Position numbers and translations under genes: made by a program. This document shows, piece after piece, positions 7,330 to 15,889 of a DNA stretch of 41,432 bases. The stretch lies in assembly GCA_947493215.1 (NCBI GenBank), contig CANLQE010000005.1:1-41432 (forward strand), written 5' to 3'. Each line of letters starts with the position of its first letter. Positions within the stretch are counted from its first letter, which is position 1. Origin of the DNA: an uncultured Sphingomonadaceae bacterium (GTDB lineage Bacteria; Pseudomonadota; Alphaproteobacteria; Sphingomonadales; Sphingomonadaceae). The notes beneath the pieces were generated by a model. That model was not told the origin of the DNA and ran no database searches. It saw only the letters and a program-made list of their open reading frames with translations.

Positions 7330-7406
7330 TGGTCGGGACGAGAGGATTCGAACCTCCGACCCCCACACCCCCAGTGTGATGCGCTACCAGGCTGCGCTAC
7401 GTCCCG
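7330..7406 (-). tRNA. tRNA-Pro (anticodon GGG)
   Basis: A full cloverleaf can be drawn on the minus strand. The acceptor CGGGACG (from 7406) pairs with CGTCCCG (7340-7334). The D-stem is GCGC/GCGC. The anticodon stem TCACA/TGTGG encloses loop CTGGGGG, with anticodon GGG at loop positions 34-36. The T-arm is GGAGG-TTCGAAT-CCTCT. Discriminator A and an encoded CCA end the gene at 7330. The structure is intact, so this copy is probably functional. The accessory region begins directly at its 3' side. Confidence 0.95.
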
Positions 7407-7410
7407 ACCG

Positions 7411-7708
7411 TCGGTGCGGCATTGCCGACCGAGCCAGCGCATATATGGTGGTCGGGCATCCTTGGCAAGTTCTTTGGCCATGCCCCGGGTTCCGTTGCTT
7501 GGGAACCACTTGATCTCCAGAAGCATGGCTCCCATCTACTGGGGAGCGTTTTAGGGCGCGCTCGGCTGGATTGCTTTCGTATAGCTAATAGATTGCTTTC
7601 AACGGGGGTGCATGATAGGCGCGCGCAGCATTAATGTCCGATATTTTGGGCTTGCAATAATGACGGTCAAAGGGCCCGGGAATCGGGCCGTTACATTGGG
7701 GATATGAA
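7411..7708. other. Intergenic region between tRNA-Pro and yajC with three hairpins
   Basis: About 300 bases between diverging genes. Three successive inverted repeats are visible: GGGCAT/ATGCCC (7454-7459, 7480-7485), GGTTCC/GGAACC (7488-7493, 7502-7507) and GCTCCC/GGGAGC (7528-7533, 7542-7547). The last is followed by TTTT. No protein gene is convincing here. The region must also hold the promoters of tRNA-Pro (leftward) and of the yajC operon (rightward). SRP RNA hallmarks were looked for and not found. Confidence 0.5.
7528..7552 (+). terminator. Intrinsic terminator-like hairpin
   Basis: GCTCCC and GGGAGC form a 6-bp GC-rich stem around an 8-base loop, followed by G and four T residues. 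It would stop rightward transcription starting between tRNA-Pro and yajC, suggesting a short rightward RNA with three stem-loops ending here. Confidence 0.4.
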
Positions 7709-8038
7709 ATGACTTCACTTTTGATCACGGCGCAGGCAGCTTCCGGCGGAGCAGGCGGATTTCTGATTTCGATCATGCCGCTGGTTCTGATATTTGCCGT
7801 GTTCTATTTCCTGCTAATCCGTCCACAGCAAAAGAAGATGAAAGAGCATCAGGGCAAAATTGCTGCTGTACAGAAAAACGACGAAGTTGTGACCGGCGGC
7901 GGTCTGGTTGGCAAGGCGATGAAAGTCGATGATGAATATGTCGAGGTAGAAATTGCTAAGGGCATTCGCGTGAAAGCGGTTAAGGCTACGTTGTCTGAAG
8001 TCATGCCACGCGGTAGCGGCAAACCAGCCAACGATTGA
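7709..8038 (+). CDS. yajC: Sec translocon accessory subunit YajC
   Basis: The protein has 109 residues, the family's usual size. A single membrane span lies at about 20-38 (ISIMPLVLIFAVFYFLLI). The signature RPQQKKMKEHQ follows, then the cytosolic domain with DEVVTGGGLVGKAMKVDDE. YajC associates with SecDF and YidC at the inner membrane and helps protein export. GGGGAT seven bases upstream fits the ATG at 7709. It is the first gene of the yajC-secD-secF operon, in the order conserved across alphaproteobacteria. Confidence 0.97.
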   Translation: MTSLLITAQAASGGAGGFLISIMPLVLIFAVFYFLLIRPQQKKMKEHQGKIAAVQKNDEVVTGGGLVGKAMKVDDEYVEVEIAKGIRVKAVKATLSEVMPRGSGKPAND

Positions 8039-8066
8039 ACCTGTTTAGGGAACGGATAGTTTTACG

Positions 8067-9671
8067 ATGTTAGATTTCCCGCGCTGGAAAGTCATTTCCA
8101 TATCTTTGTTACTGGCTTTCGGCGTTTTGATGTCGCTTCCCAGCCTGTTTTTTGGCGAAAGCCATAAATATTGGCCAACATTCCTACCAGATGAGACAAT
8201 CAATCTAGGCCTTGATCTGTCGGGCGGCAGCCATATTCTGTTGGAAGCCGATCCAGCCGATGTTGGGGAAACGCGGCTGCAAACAATGGAAGAGTCGGTG
8301 CGTGCCGAAATGCGCCGTGCCGATCCGCGTATCAATATCGGCGATATTTCTCGTAAAGATGGCATGCTGTCTTTCATGGTCCGCGATTCCACGCAGGTGG
8401 ATGCGGCGCGCGAAGCTTTATTGCCCTTAACCACTGGCGCTGGGCTAACCGGTCAGCGGGATTGGGATATCGAAGTTCGTGATGACACGCGCTTCGTTGT
8501 CACACCGACATCGGCAGGCCTCGAAAATGCCGTTGATAATGCAATGGATACGGCGACCGATGTTATCCGGCGGCGTATCGATGAAATGGGCACGCGCGAG
8601 CCTACTATCATCCGGCAAGGCGACACGCGGATCGTGGTTCAGGTTCCTGGTCTGGAAGACCCAGAGGCTCTGAAGGAACTGCTGGGCAAGACTGCTAAGC
8701 TGGACTTCAAGCTCGTTGATTTTGAGGCAGACCCAAATGCTGTTGCTGAGGGACGTCCGCCGGTCGGTAGCCAGATATTCCCATATCCGGATAATCCTGC
8801 AGGATTGCCGAATATTGCGGTGAAGCGTCTCGGCGGTATTTCCGGCGATAAGTTGACCGATGCCGCGCAAGGCTTTGCTCCAGAGACCAACGCACCGGTC
8901 GTCAACATTACCTTCGATACAGAAGGCGGTGCGAAATTCGCTCGCCTCACCCAGAATAATGTTGGCAGACCGTTCGCGATTATTTTGGATGGTGAAGTTT
9001 TATCCGCACCCAATATTAACGAGCCAATCCTTGGCGGCTCCGCCCAGATTTCTGGTAATTTTACTGTTGAGGGGGCAAATCAGCTGTCCATCGCTTTGCG
9101 CTCCGGCGCCTTGCCCGTGGAATTGCAGGTGGTCGAAGAACGGACTGTTGGCCCTGATCTTGGCGCAGACTCCATTCGCAAGGGCATGATAGCTGCGATC
9201 ATCGGTACATCTGCGGTGCTGGCCTTCATGGTCGTCACTTATGGACGTTTTGGCTTTTATGCGAATTTTGCTCTGACACTAAACTTGTTTTTGATCCTTG
9301 GCGTGATGGCGATTTTCAATGCAACGCTGACGCTGCCGGGTATCGCTGGCTTCATTTTGACGGTCGGTTCGGCGGTCGACGCGAATGTGCTGATCAATGA
9401 ACGAATACGCGAGGAACGAAGGCGCGGCAGACGTGTGGTACAGGCCGTGGAAGTTGGCTATAAAGAAGCCTCTCGCGCCATTTTCGATGCGAATATCACG
9501 AACGTTATCGCTGGCTTGCTTTTGTTTATATTCGGTTCCGGTCCGGTTCGCGGGTTTGCCGTTGTCCTGATCATCGGGATTATCACATCGGTCTTTACAG
9601 CCGTGGTGGTAACACGAATGTTGGTTGCGCTATGGTTGCGCCGCACCCGCCCACAAGAGCTGGTCATATAG
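8067..9671 (+). CDS. secD: Protein translocase subunit SecD
   Basis: The protein has 534 residues. An N-terminal membrane span (about 8-28) precedes the motif LGLDLSGGSHILLE (about 48-61), a large periplasmic domain to about residue 375, and five C-terminal spans. The membrane motif AGFILTVGSAVDANVLINERIREE is present in the last third. SecD forms a complex with SecF and uses the proton-motive force to pull exported proteins through SecYEG. The gene starts 28 bp after yajC and ends seven bases before the secF ribosome binding region. Confidence 0.97.
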   Translation: MLDFPRWKVISISLLLAFGVLMSLPSLFFGESHKYWPTFLPDETINLGLDLSGGSHILLEADPADVGETRLQTMEESVRAEMRRADPRINIGDISRKDGMLSFMVRDSTQVDAAREALLPLTTGAGLTGQRDWDIEVRDDTRFVVTPTSAGLENAVDNAMDTATDVIRRRIDEMGTREPTIIRQGDTRIVVQVPGLEDPEALKELLGKTAKLDFKLVDFEADPNAVAEGRPPVGSQIFPYPDNPAGLPNIAVKRLGGISGDKLTDAAQGFAPETNAPVVNITFDTEGGAKFARLTQNNVGRPFAIILDGEVLSAPNINEPILGGSAQISGNFTVEGANQLSIALRSGALPVELQVVEERTVGPDLGADSIRKGMIAAIIGTSAVLAFMVVTYGRFGFYANFALTLNLFLILGVMAIFNATLTLPGIAGFILTVGSAVDANVLINERIREERRRGRRVVQAVEVGYKEASRAIFDANITNVIAGLLLFIFGSGPVRGFAVVLIIGIITSVFTAVVVTRMLVALWLRRTRPQELVI

Positions 9672-9683
9672 GAGGGAATGGCA

Positions 9684-10667
9684 ATGAAACTTCTCAAACT
9701 CGTTCCCGACGACACCAATATCGCTTTTCTCAAATGGCGGAATATTGCGGTCGCCATTAGCATTTTGATGATCATTGGTTCAATGGCATTGGTCGCACAG
9801 CGCGGATTGAATTTTGGTGTCGATTTCGTCGGTGGTCAGATGATCCGTACAACGTTTACCCAAACTACCGATGCACCGATTACGGAATTGCGCGAAAAAG
9901 TCGGAGCGCTTGGTTATGGTGATCCAACCATCCAGCGCTTTGGCCAGCCTAATGAGGTCTCTATCCGCATGAAGCTGCCTACTGGTGCTGATCAGGAACC
10001 GGAATTGGCTAATACGATGGCGGACCAGATTACGGGCATGTTGAAGACCGAATATCCTGATGTCCGCATTGACGGCGTGGATTCTGTCTCTGGCAAGGTT
10101 TCTGAGGAGCTGTTGTCCAAAGGTGTCTGGTCTTTGGTTGGCGCGATGCTGGCGATTACGCTCTATATCTGGATTAGATTTGAGTGGCAGTTCGGAGCCG
10201 GTGCACTGTTTGCCTTATTCCACGATGTCGCGCTGACCTTCGGGTTTTTCGCGCTGACTCAACTTGAGTTTAACCTCAATATTGTGGCGGCTTTGCTTAC
10301 GATTATCGGCTATTCGCTGAACGATACGATTGTGGTTTATGACCGGATCAGAGAAAATCTGAAGAAATATCGCAAGATGGATATTGTCGCGCTACTCGAT
10401 CTTTCAGTGAACGAGACACTGGCGCGGACGGTGATGACCAGCTTGACCATGTTGGTCGCTTTGGTTGCCCTGATCATTTGGGGGCCGGACGTGATCTTTG
10501 GTTTCGCGGCTGCGATGTTCCTTGGTGTCTTGATCGGTACTTATTCATCGGTCTATATGGCTGCGCCGATATTGATCTGGTTGAAAGTCGGCCCAGACAG
10601 CTTCATCCCTCCCGAGACGGCAGGCGGTAAGGCTGAGAGAGTTGGCGGCCCTGAAGAAGTCGGTTGA
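9684..10667 (+). CDS. secF: Protein translocase subunit SecF
   Basis: The protein has 327 residues. The second ATG (9684) is chosen because GGAGGG at 9671-9676 sits seven bases before it and only one base before the first ATG (9678). One membrane span lies near the N-terminus, followed by the SecF motif NFGVDFVGGQMIR. A periplasmic region and five further spans follow, including IIGYSLNDTIVVYDRIREN, the SecF signature of this fold. It partners SecD in late stages of protein export. The C-terminal tail is short and polar. Confidence 0.96.
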   Translation: MKLLKLVPDDTNIAFLKWRNIAVAISILMIIGSMALVAQRGLNFGVDFVGGQMIRTTFTQTTDAPITELREKVGALGYGDPTIQRFGQPNEVSIRMKLPTGADQEPELANTMADQITGMLKTEYPDVRIDGVDSVSGKVSEELLSKGVWSLVGAMLAITLYIWIRFEWQFGAGALFALFHDVALTFGFFALTQLEFNLNIVAALLTIIGYSLNDTIVVYDRIRENLKKYRKMDIVALLDLSVNETLARTVMTSLTMLVALVALIIWGPDVIFGFAAAMFLGVLIGTYSSVYMAAPILIWLKVGPDSFIPPETAGGKAERVGGPEEVG

Positions 10668-10680
10668 TTGTTGACGATTG

Positions 10681-11061
10681 ATGGTTGAGCTGCGCCGCGA
10701 TGTTGATTTTGAGGGGCCGGTGGTCACAGGCTTTACGCCCAATGGCTTTAAGGTTGGTCCCGACCGGTTTGACGATGGCTTGCTGCTGTCGCCGGAACAG
10801 GCGCAGTCTTGGGATGCGCCAGCACGCGATGATCTGAATCTGGCCGACATTATTGCTGCCCTTAACTTGTCTCCGGCGCCTGAATTTTTGCTCTTTGGGA
10901 GCGGCACGAAAATGGAGCAACCGCCGGCAGCTTTTCGCCGTGCGGCGGATGTAGCGAAGCTGGGTATCGAAGTTATGGATAGCCGCGCTGCAGCCCGTGC
11001 TTGGGGCGTGTTGCGGGCAGAAGAGCGTTGGGTTATTGGCGCGTTTATGCCGCTGCGTTAA
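10681..11061 (+). CDS. Mth938-like (DUF498) protein
   Basis: The protein has 126 residues and covers the whole Mth938-like/DUF498 domain, with FEGPVVTGFTPNGFKVG at the start, PEFLLFGSGTKM in the middle and GIEVMDSRAAARAW near the end. The ATG at 10681 is preferred over a TTG three bases earlier. No clear ribosome binding site is visible, so translation may be coupled to secF, 13 bases upstream. Homologues commonly follow secF in alphaproteobacteria, and the human member (NDUFAF3) assists complex I assembly. A comparable bacterial role is only inference. The stop codon abuts that of the converging glycosyltransferase gene. Confidence 0.88.
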   Translation: MVELRRDVDFEGPVVTGFTPNGFKVGPDRFDDGLLLSPEQAQSWDAPARDDLNLADIIAALNLSPAPEFLLFGSGTKMEQPPAAFRRAADVAKLGIEVMDSRAAARAWGVLRAEERWVIGAFMPLR

Positions 11062-12237
11062 TTAGCGCTGCGTAACCTCGGCGAACAGCTTTACCAAGAC
11101 ATCGCCATTATTTTTCCAGCTGAAATGATTGACGGTTGCGCGCACGTTGTCCTGTGTTTGCGGGCTTGCTAAGATCGCCTTGATAGCTTCAACAATTGCT
11201 ACACTGTTTTGTTCGACAATCCTGCCGGCAATATCGGAGCGCACCAGTTCCCGGGCGCCACCCGCTTCGCTGATGATAATCGGCGTGCCACAGGACAGCG
11301 CCTCTACCCATGCGTTTGCAAGCCCTTCGGATTTGGACGGCAGGATGGAAATATCTGCCGCAGCGACGAGTTTGGGCAGTTCATCATGTGGGACATTGCC
11401 CAAAAAGCGGACGCGACCTTCCACGCCTAATTTGGTGGCCAGTGCCCGGTAGGTTTTTTCTTCTTCGCCTATCCCGGCCAGTATCAGTGTCGCGTCCGGG
11501 AAGGATGTCATGGCTTCGATTACCAAAGCCTGATTCTTGCGCTTGATAAGAGCGCCGACACAAATGAATAGCGGCCCGTTGACGTCCAGCTCGCCTTTGG
11601 CTGCATGACGATCAACGGGCGCGAATTTCTCTTGATCAAGGCCGGTATAATGGACCGTGATTTTAGCACCGTCCATGCCCAGCTCTTGCATATCCTGTTT
11701 CAAGGCTTTCGATACCGCTAACAGGCCTGACGCTTTTTCAGCAGCGGATAACATTTGCGACAAACATCTGGGATCGCTTCCCCAATGATGAATGTCGGCG
11801 CCACGGGCTTTGATTGTGAATGGGATATTCAGCGCTGCTGATAACTGCATTGCGGCCGGGCCGTCGGGATAGAAAAACTCCGCATCAATCAGATCAAACG
11901 GTTTTTCACCATGGAGTTTTTCAATAAGTGGCAGGACGGCCGCTGCGATCCGTTTCGGGTTTTTGGCGCCGCCTATTTTGGGAATGAGCGTAAACCGTGG
12001 CCGGTGGACATTTAGCCCGCGCCATTGCTCATGATCGGGCAAGGCGGTTAACGGGCGATAGCGAGCCAGATTTCTGAAAGGCGGTGGCGGAATCCCGATG
12101 GGATTGACGACCGTCACATCGGCTTCTGACCTGTTTGCCAATTCCTTCGTTTGCCGCTCGACAAATATACCAAAATTCGGGGCTGCCGCATTGGGAAACA
12201 ATGTTGAGAGCGTCAATATATGGAGCGGACGGTTCAT
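11062..12237 (-). CDS. GT4-family glycosyltransferase (GT-B fold)
   Basis: The protein has 391 residues. The N-terminal domain begins ILTLSTLFPNAAAPNFGIFVERQ, an acceptor-side motif of GT4 enzymes. The C-terminal sugar-nucleotide domain has FICVGALIKRKNQ, GNVPHDELPKL and the EX7E-like segment SEGLANAWVEALSCGTPII. It probably transfers a hexose from a nucleotide sugar during surface polysaccharide or glycolipid synthesis; donor and acceptor cannot be told. It lies 24 bp downstream of the XRE-type regulator gene on the same strand, so the two may be co-transcribed. It converges with no gap on the Mth938-like gene. Confidence 0.9.
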   Translation of the reverse strand: MNRPLHILTLSTLFPNAAAPNFGIFVERQTKELANRSEADVTVVNPIGIPPPPFRNLARYRPLTALPDHEQWRGLNVHRPRFTLIPKIGGAKNPKRIAAAVLPLIEKLHGEKPFDLIDAEFFYPDGPAAMQLSAALNIPFTIKARGADIHHWGSDPRCLSQMLSAAEKASGLLAVSKALKQDMQELGMDGAKITVHYTGLDQEKFAPVDRHAAKGELDVNGPLFICVGALIKRKNQALVIEAMTSFPDATLILAGIGEEEKTYRALATKLGVEGRVRFLGNVPHDELPKLVAAADISILPSKSEGLANAWVEALSCGTPIIISEAGGARELVRSDIAGRIVEQNSVAIVEAIKAILASPQTQDNVRATVNHFSWKNNGDVLVKLFAEVTQR

Positions 12238-12261
12238 GGGGAGAGCCTTAGCGCAAAGCCC

Positions 12262-12825
12262 TTAAAGTGCTCTTACCAACCGCACCGCAACGCCAATCCA
12301 TTCGGGATCTTTAACCACCTGTTGCCGGGCGCCGCTGCCTAGTGGCAAAATTTGTATCATGTCGCCCTCTCGCCCGATCAGGCGGCCGAATAGGAAGCGC
12401 CCTGCGGGACGGGGCACCAATATATCGCGATTGAGCGCGGAATGAAACTGACTGGGCGATCGGCGGGACAGCCAGACATCATCCCCAGATCGATAATCGC
12501 CAATGCTGCTCTTCACGCGCAAGGCCACCATATCTGTCTCTATCGTTGGTTGAGAAATGCTTTCGGTTTTTTTGAGTGCATGTGCCCCTTTATGGTCCAG
12601 TATCGCCGCCACCGGCAATTCATCCTGATCAGGCAAGGCGAGCAATTCCGCGCTATCGACGGCCAGTGCATCGGCTATCCGGTTGAGCCAGTCGAGTGAC
12701 AATGTGCGCATTCCGGTTTCCAGTCGACCGATGGTTTGGGCTGTGGTTGGCGGATCACAGCGTTTCGCGACATCATCTAGCGTTAGTCCCTTGGCCTTAC
12801 GGACGTCTCTTATACGGCTAATCAT
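12262..12825 (-). CDS. XRE-type helix-turn-helix transcriptional regulator
   Basis: The protein has 187 residues from the ATG at 12825. A TTG twelve bases earlier is less likely because the GGGGAT element would then overlap it. The N-terminal Cro/C1-type helix-turn-helix (about 1-60) has VRKAKGLTLDDVAKRCD and TIGRLETGMRTLSLDWLNRIADAL. The C-terminal half (about 85-187) has a beta-rich pattern (DVWLSRR, ILVPRPAGRFLFGRLIGREG) resembling an S24/LexA-like sensor fold, but I see no certain protease dyad. It is transcribed divergently from the DUF6456 gene, with a dyad in the shared promoter region. Confidence 0.87.
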   Translation of the reverse strand: MISRIRDVRKAKGLTLDDVAKRCDPPTTAQTIGRLETGMRTLSLDWLNRIADALAVDSAELLALPDQDELPVAAILDHKGAHALKKTESISQPTIETDMVALRVKSSIGDYRSGDDVWLSRRSPSQFHSALNRDILVPRPAGRFLFGRLIGREGDMIQILPLGSGARQQVVKDPEWIGVAVRLVRAL

Positions 12826-12863
12826 CACTATCCCCAACCTATATGGTTTTTTTTCCTACATAT

Positions 12864-12878
12864 TTGCCAAAATGGCAA
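12864..12878. promoter_or_regulatory. Candidate operator between divergent genes
   Basis: TTGCCA (12864-12869) and TGGCAA (12873-12878) form a perfect 6-bp dyad around AAA. It lies in the 86-bp gap between the XRE regulator and the DUF6456 gene. The position suits an autoregulatory operator for the XRE protein; binding is inference. Confidence 0.4.
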
Positions 12879-12911
12879 GGGGGATTCGGATCAATTGAAA
12901 CGGAGATCGAT

Positions 12912-13439
12912 ATGCCCTCCACCGGAACAGACAAATTTTCAGACCCGCGTATGTTAGTGGAACGACCACTCCCCCGAGATGGCAGGGATCGAACAAAGGG
13001 CCGAACCAAAAAGCGCCCAGCGCGTAGCGTGACAGTCAACATTTCGGAATCCCCGCTAGGCTGGCTCCATGCGCGCGGGCATTTGACGGATCGCCAGTTT
13101 GATAGCGGAGAGAAATTGCGGGCGGATTGGGAGCGGGCCAATCTCGCGCCGAATGTCACGATGAGCTGGGACAGCATGCCGCCGACCGGTGGACGGCGTG
13201 CGGCGCCAAAGATGCTCAACGCCACCGAGGTGCAGATCGCCGCCAAGCAGCGTTTCGACAATGCTATGGTGCATCTGGGCAGTGATCTATCCGATATTAC
13301 CTGGCGGATTATTTGTGCAGGCGAGGGCGTTCCCGCCGCCGAAAAAAATCTCGGTTGGCCTGCGCGATCCGGGAAACTGGTTTTGAAAATCGCTTTGGAC
13401 AGGCTTGGTGATTTTTACCGATTGCCGGGCGAAGTCTAA
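12912..13439 (+). CDS. DUF6456-domain protein
   Basis: The protein has 175 residues from the ATG at 12912, chosen for GGAG six bases upstream. An earlier in-frame ATG at 12843 overlaps the promoter region. A basic linker (RDRTKGRTKKRPARS) leads to the DUF6456 domain: SPLGWLHARGHLTDRQFDSGEKLRADWERA, then RFDNAMVHLGSDLSDITWRI and GWPARSGKLVLKIALDRLGDFY. In alphaproteobacteria this domain often forms the C-terminus of longer helix-turn-helix proteins and is probably DNA-associated. Here it stands alone, divergent from the XRE-type regulator. The molecular role is unknown. Confidence 0.8.
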   Translation: MPSTGTDKFSDPRMLVERPLPRDGRDRTKGRTKKRPARSVTVNISESPLGWLHARGHLTDRQFDSGEKLRADWERANLAPNVTMSWDSMPPTGGRRAAPKMLNATEVQIAAKQRFDNAMVHLGSDLSDITWRIICAGEGVPAAEKNLGWPARSGKLVLKIALDRLGDFYRLPGEV

Positions 13440-13537
13440 GGTTTCTTTTAATGGCAATGAAAAATCAAATCCGGTTGATTGCATGGGGCTATAAGTTAAG
13501 GTGATTTCCCAATTCATCGATCAGGAAATACGCCCCC

Positions 13538-14647
13538 ATGAAAACGCGTGCTGCAGTTGCTTTTGAAGCCAAAAAGCCTTTGGAGATTGTTGAACTAGAT
13601 CTGGAAGGCCCGAAAGCCGGTGAGGTGCTGGTCGAGATCATGGCAACCGGTATCTGCCACACAGATGCCTACACGTTGGACGGCCTCGACAGCGAGGGCA
13701 AGTTTCCAAGCGTTTTGGGCCATGAAGGGGCCGGGATTGTTCGTGAGGTTGGTGCGGGAGTTACGTCTGTAGCACCCGATGACCATGTGATCCCGCTTTA
13801 CACGCCGGAATGCCGGCAGTGTAAATCCTGTCTGTCGGGTAAAACCAATTTGTGCACCGCAATCCGGTCAACCCAAGGGCAGGGTCTAATGCCGGACGGG
13901 ACCAGCCGTATGTCCTTCAAGGGTGAGGCAATTTATCATTATATGGGTTGCTCCACTTTCTCCAATTTCATCGTGCTGCCGGAAATTGCGGTCGCGAAAA
14001 TCCGTACTGATGCGCCGTTTGACAAAAGTTGCTACATCGGATGCGGCGTTACAACGGGCGTTGGCGCAGTTACCAATACGGCTAAGGTTGAACCGGGTGC
14101 CAATGTCATCGTTTTCGGTCTGGGCGGCATCGGGCTGAACGTCATTCAGGGCGCACGCATGGTCGGAGCGGACAAGATTATTGGTGTGGATCTAAACGAT
14201 GACAAGGAAGCATGGGGCCGTAAGTTTGGCATGACCCATTTTGTTAATCCGGCGAAGATTGATGGGGATGTGGTGGAGCATCTGGTCGCCCTGACCGATG
14301 GGGGTGCAGACTATACATTCGATTGCACCGGCAACACCGATGTGATGCGCCAAGCTCTTGAATCCTGCCATCGCGGTTGGGGCGAAAGCATAATCATTGG
14401 TGTTGCGGAAGCGGGCAAGGAAATCGTCACGCGCCCGTTTCAATTGGTCACTGGTCGCGTCTGGAAAGGCACAGCCTTTGGCGGTGCACGCGGCCGGACC
14501 GATGTGCCGAAAATTGTAGATTGGTATGTGAACGGCAAGATCGAGATTGACCCGATGATCACGCATACGCTGACACTAGAAGAAATTAACAAGGGTTTTG
14601 ATTTGATGCATGCCGGAGAGAGTATCCGCAGCGTCGTGGTTTTCTAG
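13538..14647 (+). CDS. frmA: S-(hydroxymethyl)glutathione dehydrogenase / class III alcohol dehydrogenase
   Basis: The protein has 369 residues, full length for class III zinc alcohol dehydrogenases. Catalytic zinc ligands are in [12 protein letters not shown] and GHEGAGIV. The four structural-zinc cysteines lie in [15 protein letters not shown]. The NAD-binding loop is [19 protein letters not shown] with an acidic strand end GVDLND. The enzyme oxidises S-hydroxymethylglutathione, formed from formaldehyde and glutathione, to S-formylglutathione using NAD. The hydrolase for that product lies two genes downstream, which fixes the pathway role. It also commonly acts as GSNO reductase. Confidence 0.97.
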   Translation: MKTRAAVAFEAKKPLEIVELDLEGPKAGEVLVEIMATGICHTDAYTLDGLDSEGKFPSVLGHEGAGIVREVGAGVTSVAPDDHVIPLYTPECRQCKSCLSGKTNLCTAIRSTQGQGLMPDGTSRMSFKGEAIYHYMGCSTFSNFIVLPEIAVAKIRTDAPFDKSCYIGCGVTTGVGAVTNTAKVEPGANVIVFGLGGIGLNVIQGARMVGADKIIGVDLNDDKEAWGRKFGMTHFVNPAKIDGDVVEHLVALTDGGADYTFDCTGNTDVMRQALESCHRGWGESIIIGVAEAGKEIVTRPFQLVTGRVWKGTAFGGARGRTDVPKIVDWYVNGKIEIDPMITHTLTLEEINKGFDLMHAGESIRSVVVF

Positions 14648-14669
14648 AAATTCAAAAAAGGAGAATATA

Positions 14670-15050
14670 ATGTACAGTCATATCATGGTGGGCGCGAACG
14701 ACATGGAAGCGTCAAAGAAATTCTACGACGCAACGCTGGGCGCGATGGGATATCCTGCCGGCACACCCGATGATAAAGGCCGGGTTTTCTGGTTCACCGA
14801 TACCGGTATTTTTTCGATCACACCGCCCATTGATGGCGATCCCGCAACTTGCGGCAATGGCAGCACCGTTGGTTTTGCAGCAAAAGACCCGGCAACCGCG
14901 GATGCTTGGCATGCAGCTGGTATCGCTAATGGCGGAACCACGCTGGAAGACCCCCCTGGCGTTCGCGAAGGCGGTCTTGGTAAACTCTACCTGGCTTATC
15001 TGCGCGATCCTTCTGGCAATAAGCTTTGCGCTCTGCATCAGATGGGTTGA
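14670..15050 (+). CDS. VOC-family (glyoxalase-like) protein
   Basis: The protein has 126 residues from the ATG at 14670, with AAGGAG seven bases upstream. It is a single VOC module of paired beta-alpha-beta-beta-beta units: MYSHIMVGANDMEASKKFYDATL at the start, PDDKGRVFWFTD in the middle, and GKLYLAYLRDPSGNKLCALHQ at the end. Members bind a divalent metal and include glyoxalase I and related lyases or dioxygenases. It lies 22 bp after frmA and 11 bp before the S-formylglutathione hydrolase gene, so it may handle glutathione-linked aldehydes. The substrate is unknown. Confidence 0.88.
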   Translation: MYSHIMVGANDMEASKKFYDATLGAMGYPAGTPDDKGRVFWFTDTGIFSITPPIDGDPATCGNGSTVGFAAKDPATADAWHAAGIANGGTTLEDPPGVREGGLGKLYLAYLRDPSGNKLCALHQMG

Positions 15051-15061
15051 TTTCCGCACAC

Positions 15062-15889
15062 ATGGAAACGCTATCAACCAATAAGGCGTTTGGCGGAGTG
15101 CAGGGGGTTTATTCCCATGTCTCCGCCGAAACCAAAACGGGTATGACTTTTGCAGTCTTTGTGCCGGATCATCAGGACGGCGCTATGCTGCCTGTCCTAT
15201 GGTATCTGTCCGGCCTAACCTGCACGCATGCCAATGTTATGGACAAAGGCGAATATCGCCAGCTGGCCAGTGAACTTGGGTTGATCATAATCTGCCCAGA
15301 TACATCTCCGCGCGGTGACGACATCCCGAACGATGATGGATATGATATGGGGCAGGGCGCTGGCTTTTATGTGGATGCTACAGAACGGCCTTGGTCATCC
15401 AACTTCCGTATGCGCAGCTATATTGAGCAGGAACTTCCTTCGCTCATCGCGCAAGCCTTTCCAGCGGATATGCAACGGCAAGGGATATTTGGTCATAGCA
15501 TGGGCGGCCATGGTGCGCTGACTATTGCGTTACGCAATACAGAGCGTTTCAAAAGCGTGTCGGCTTTTGCGCCGATTGTCTCTCCACTGCAATGTCAGTG
15601 GGGCCATAAGGCGCTGGGCGGATATCTCGGTGCCGACCAGACTGCTTGGCGGACCTATGATGCCTGTGCGCTTATCGAAGACGGCGCTCATATTTCTGAT
15701 ATTCTTGTGGACCAAGGTACAGCAGATCAGTTTCTCGAAGAACAGCTCAAACCAAATTTGCTAGTGGAAGCCTGCGAGCGGGCCGCTATCCCTCTGACGC
15801 TCAATATGCGCGAAGGATATGACCATAGCTATTTCACCATCTCGACTTTCATGGACGATCATTTGCGCTGGCATGCGGAGCGGCTCTGA
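15062..15889 (+). CDS. fghA: S-formylglutathione hydrolase
   Basis: The protein has 275 residues from the ATG at 15062, an esterase-D-type alpha/beta hydrolase. The oxyanion region LPVLWYLSGLTCTHANVMDKGEYRQ is followed by CPDTSPRGDDIPND. The nucleophile elbow is GHSMGGHGAL. The catalytic Asp is in VDQGTADQFL and the catalytic His in YDHSYFTI. It hydrolyses S-formylglutathione to formate and glutathione, completing formaldehyde detoxification begun by frmA. The ribosome binding site is weak, suggesting coupling to the VOC gene. Its TGA overlaps the ATG of the next gene (TGATG). Confidence 0.96.
   Translation: METLSTNKAFGGVQGVYSHVSAETKTGMTFAVFVPDHQDGAMLPVLWYLSGLTCTHANVMDKGEYRQLASELGLIIICPDTSPRGDDIPNDDGYDMGQGAGFYVDATERPWSSNFRMRSYIEQELPSLIAQAFPADMQRQGIFGHSMGGHGALTIALRNTERFKSVSAFAPIVSPLQCQWGHKALGGYLGADQTAWRTYDACALIEDGAHISDILVDQGTADQFLEEQLKPNLLVEACERAAIPLTLNMREGYDHSYFTISTFMDDHLRWHAERL

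Noticed and set aside
7239-7535. Leftward frame reading through tRNA-Pro
   Set aside because: The frame includes the whole tRNA gene and is the familiar false translation of a tRNA.
7411-7708. SRP RNA or 6S RNA between tRNA-Pro and yajC
   Set aside because: The GGAAGGAAGCAGCC-type SRP loop and the long single 6S hairpin are not present.
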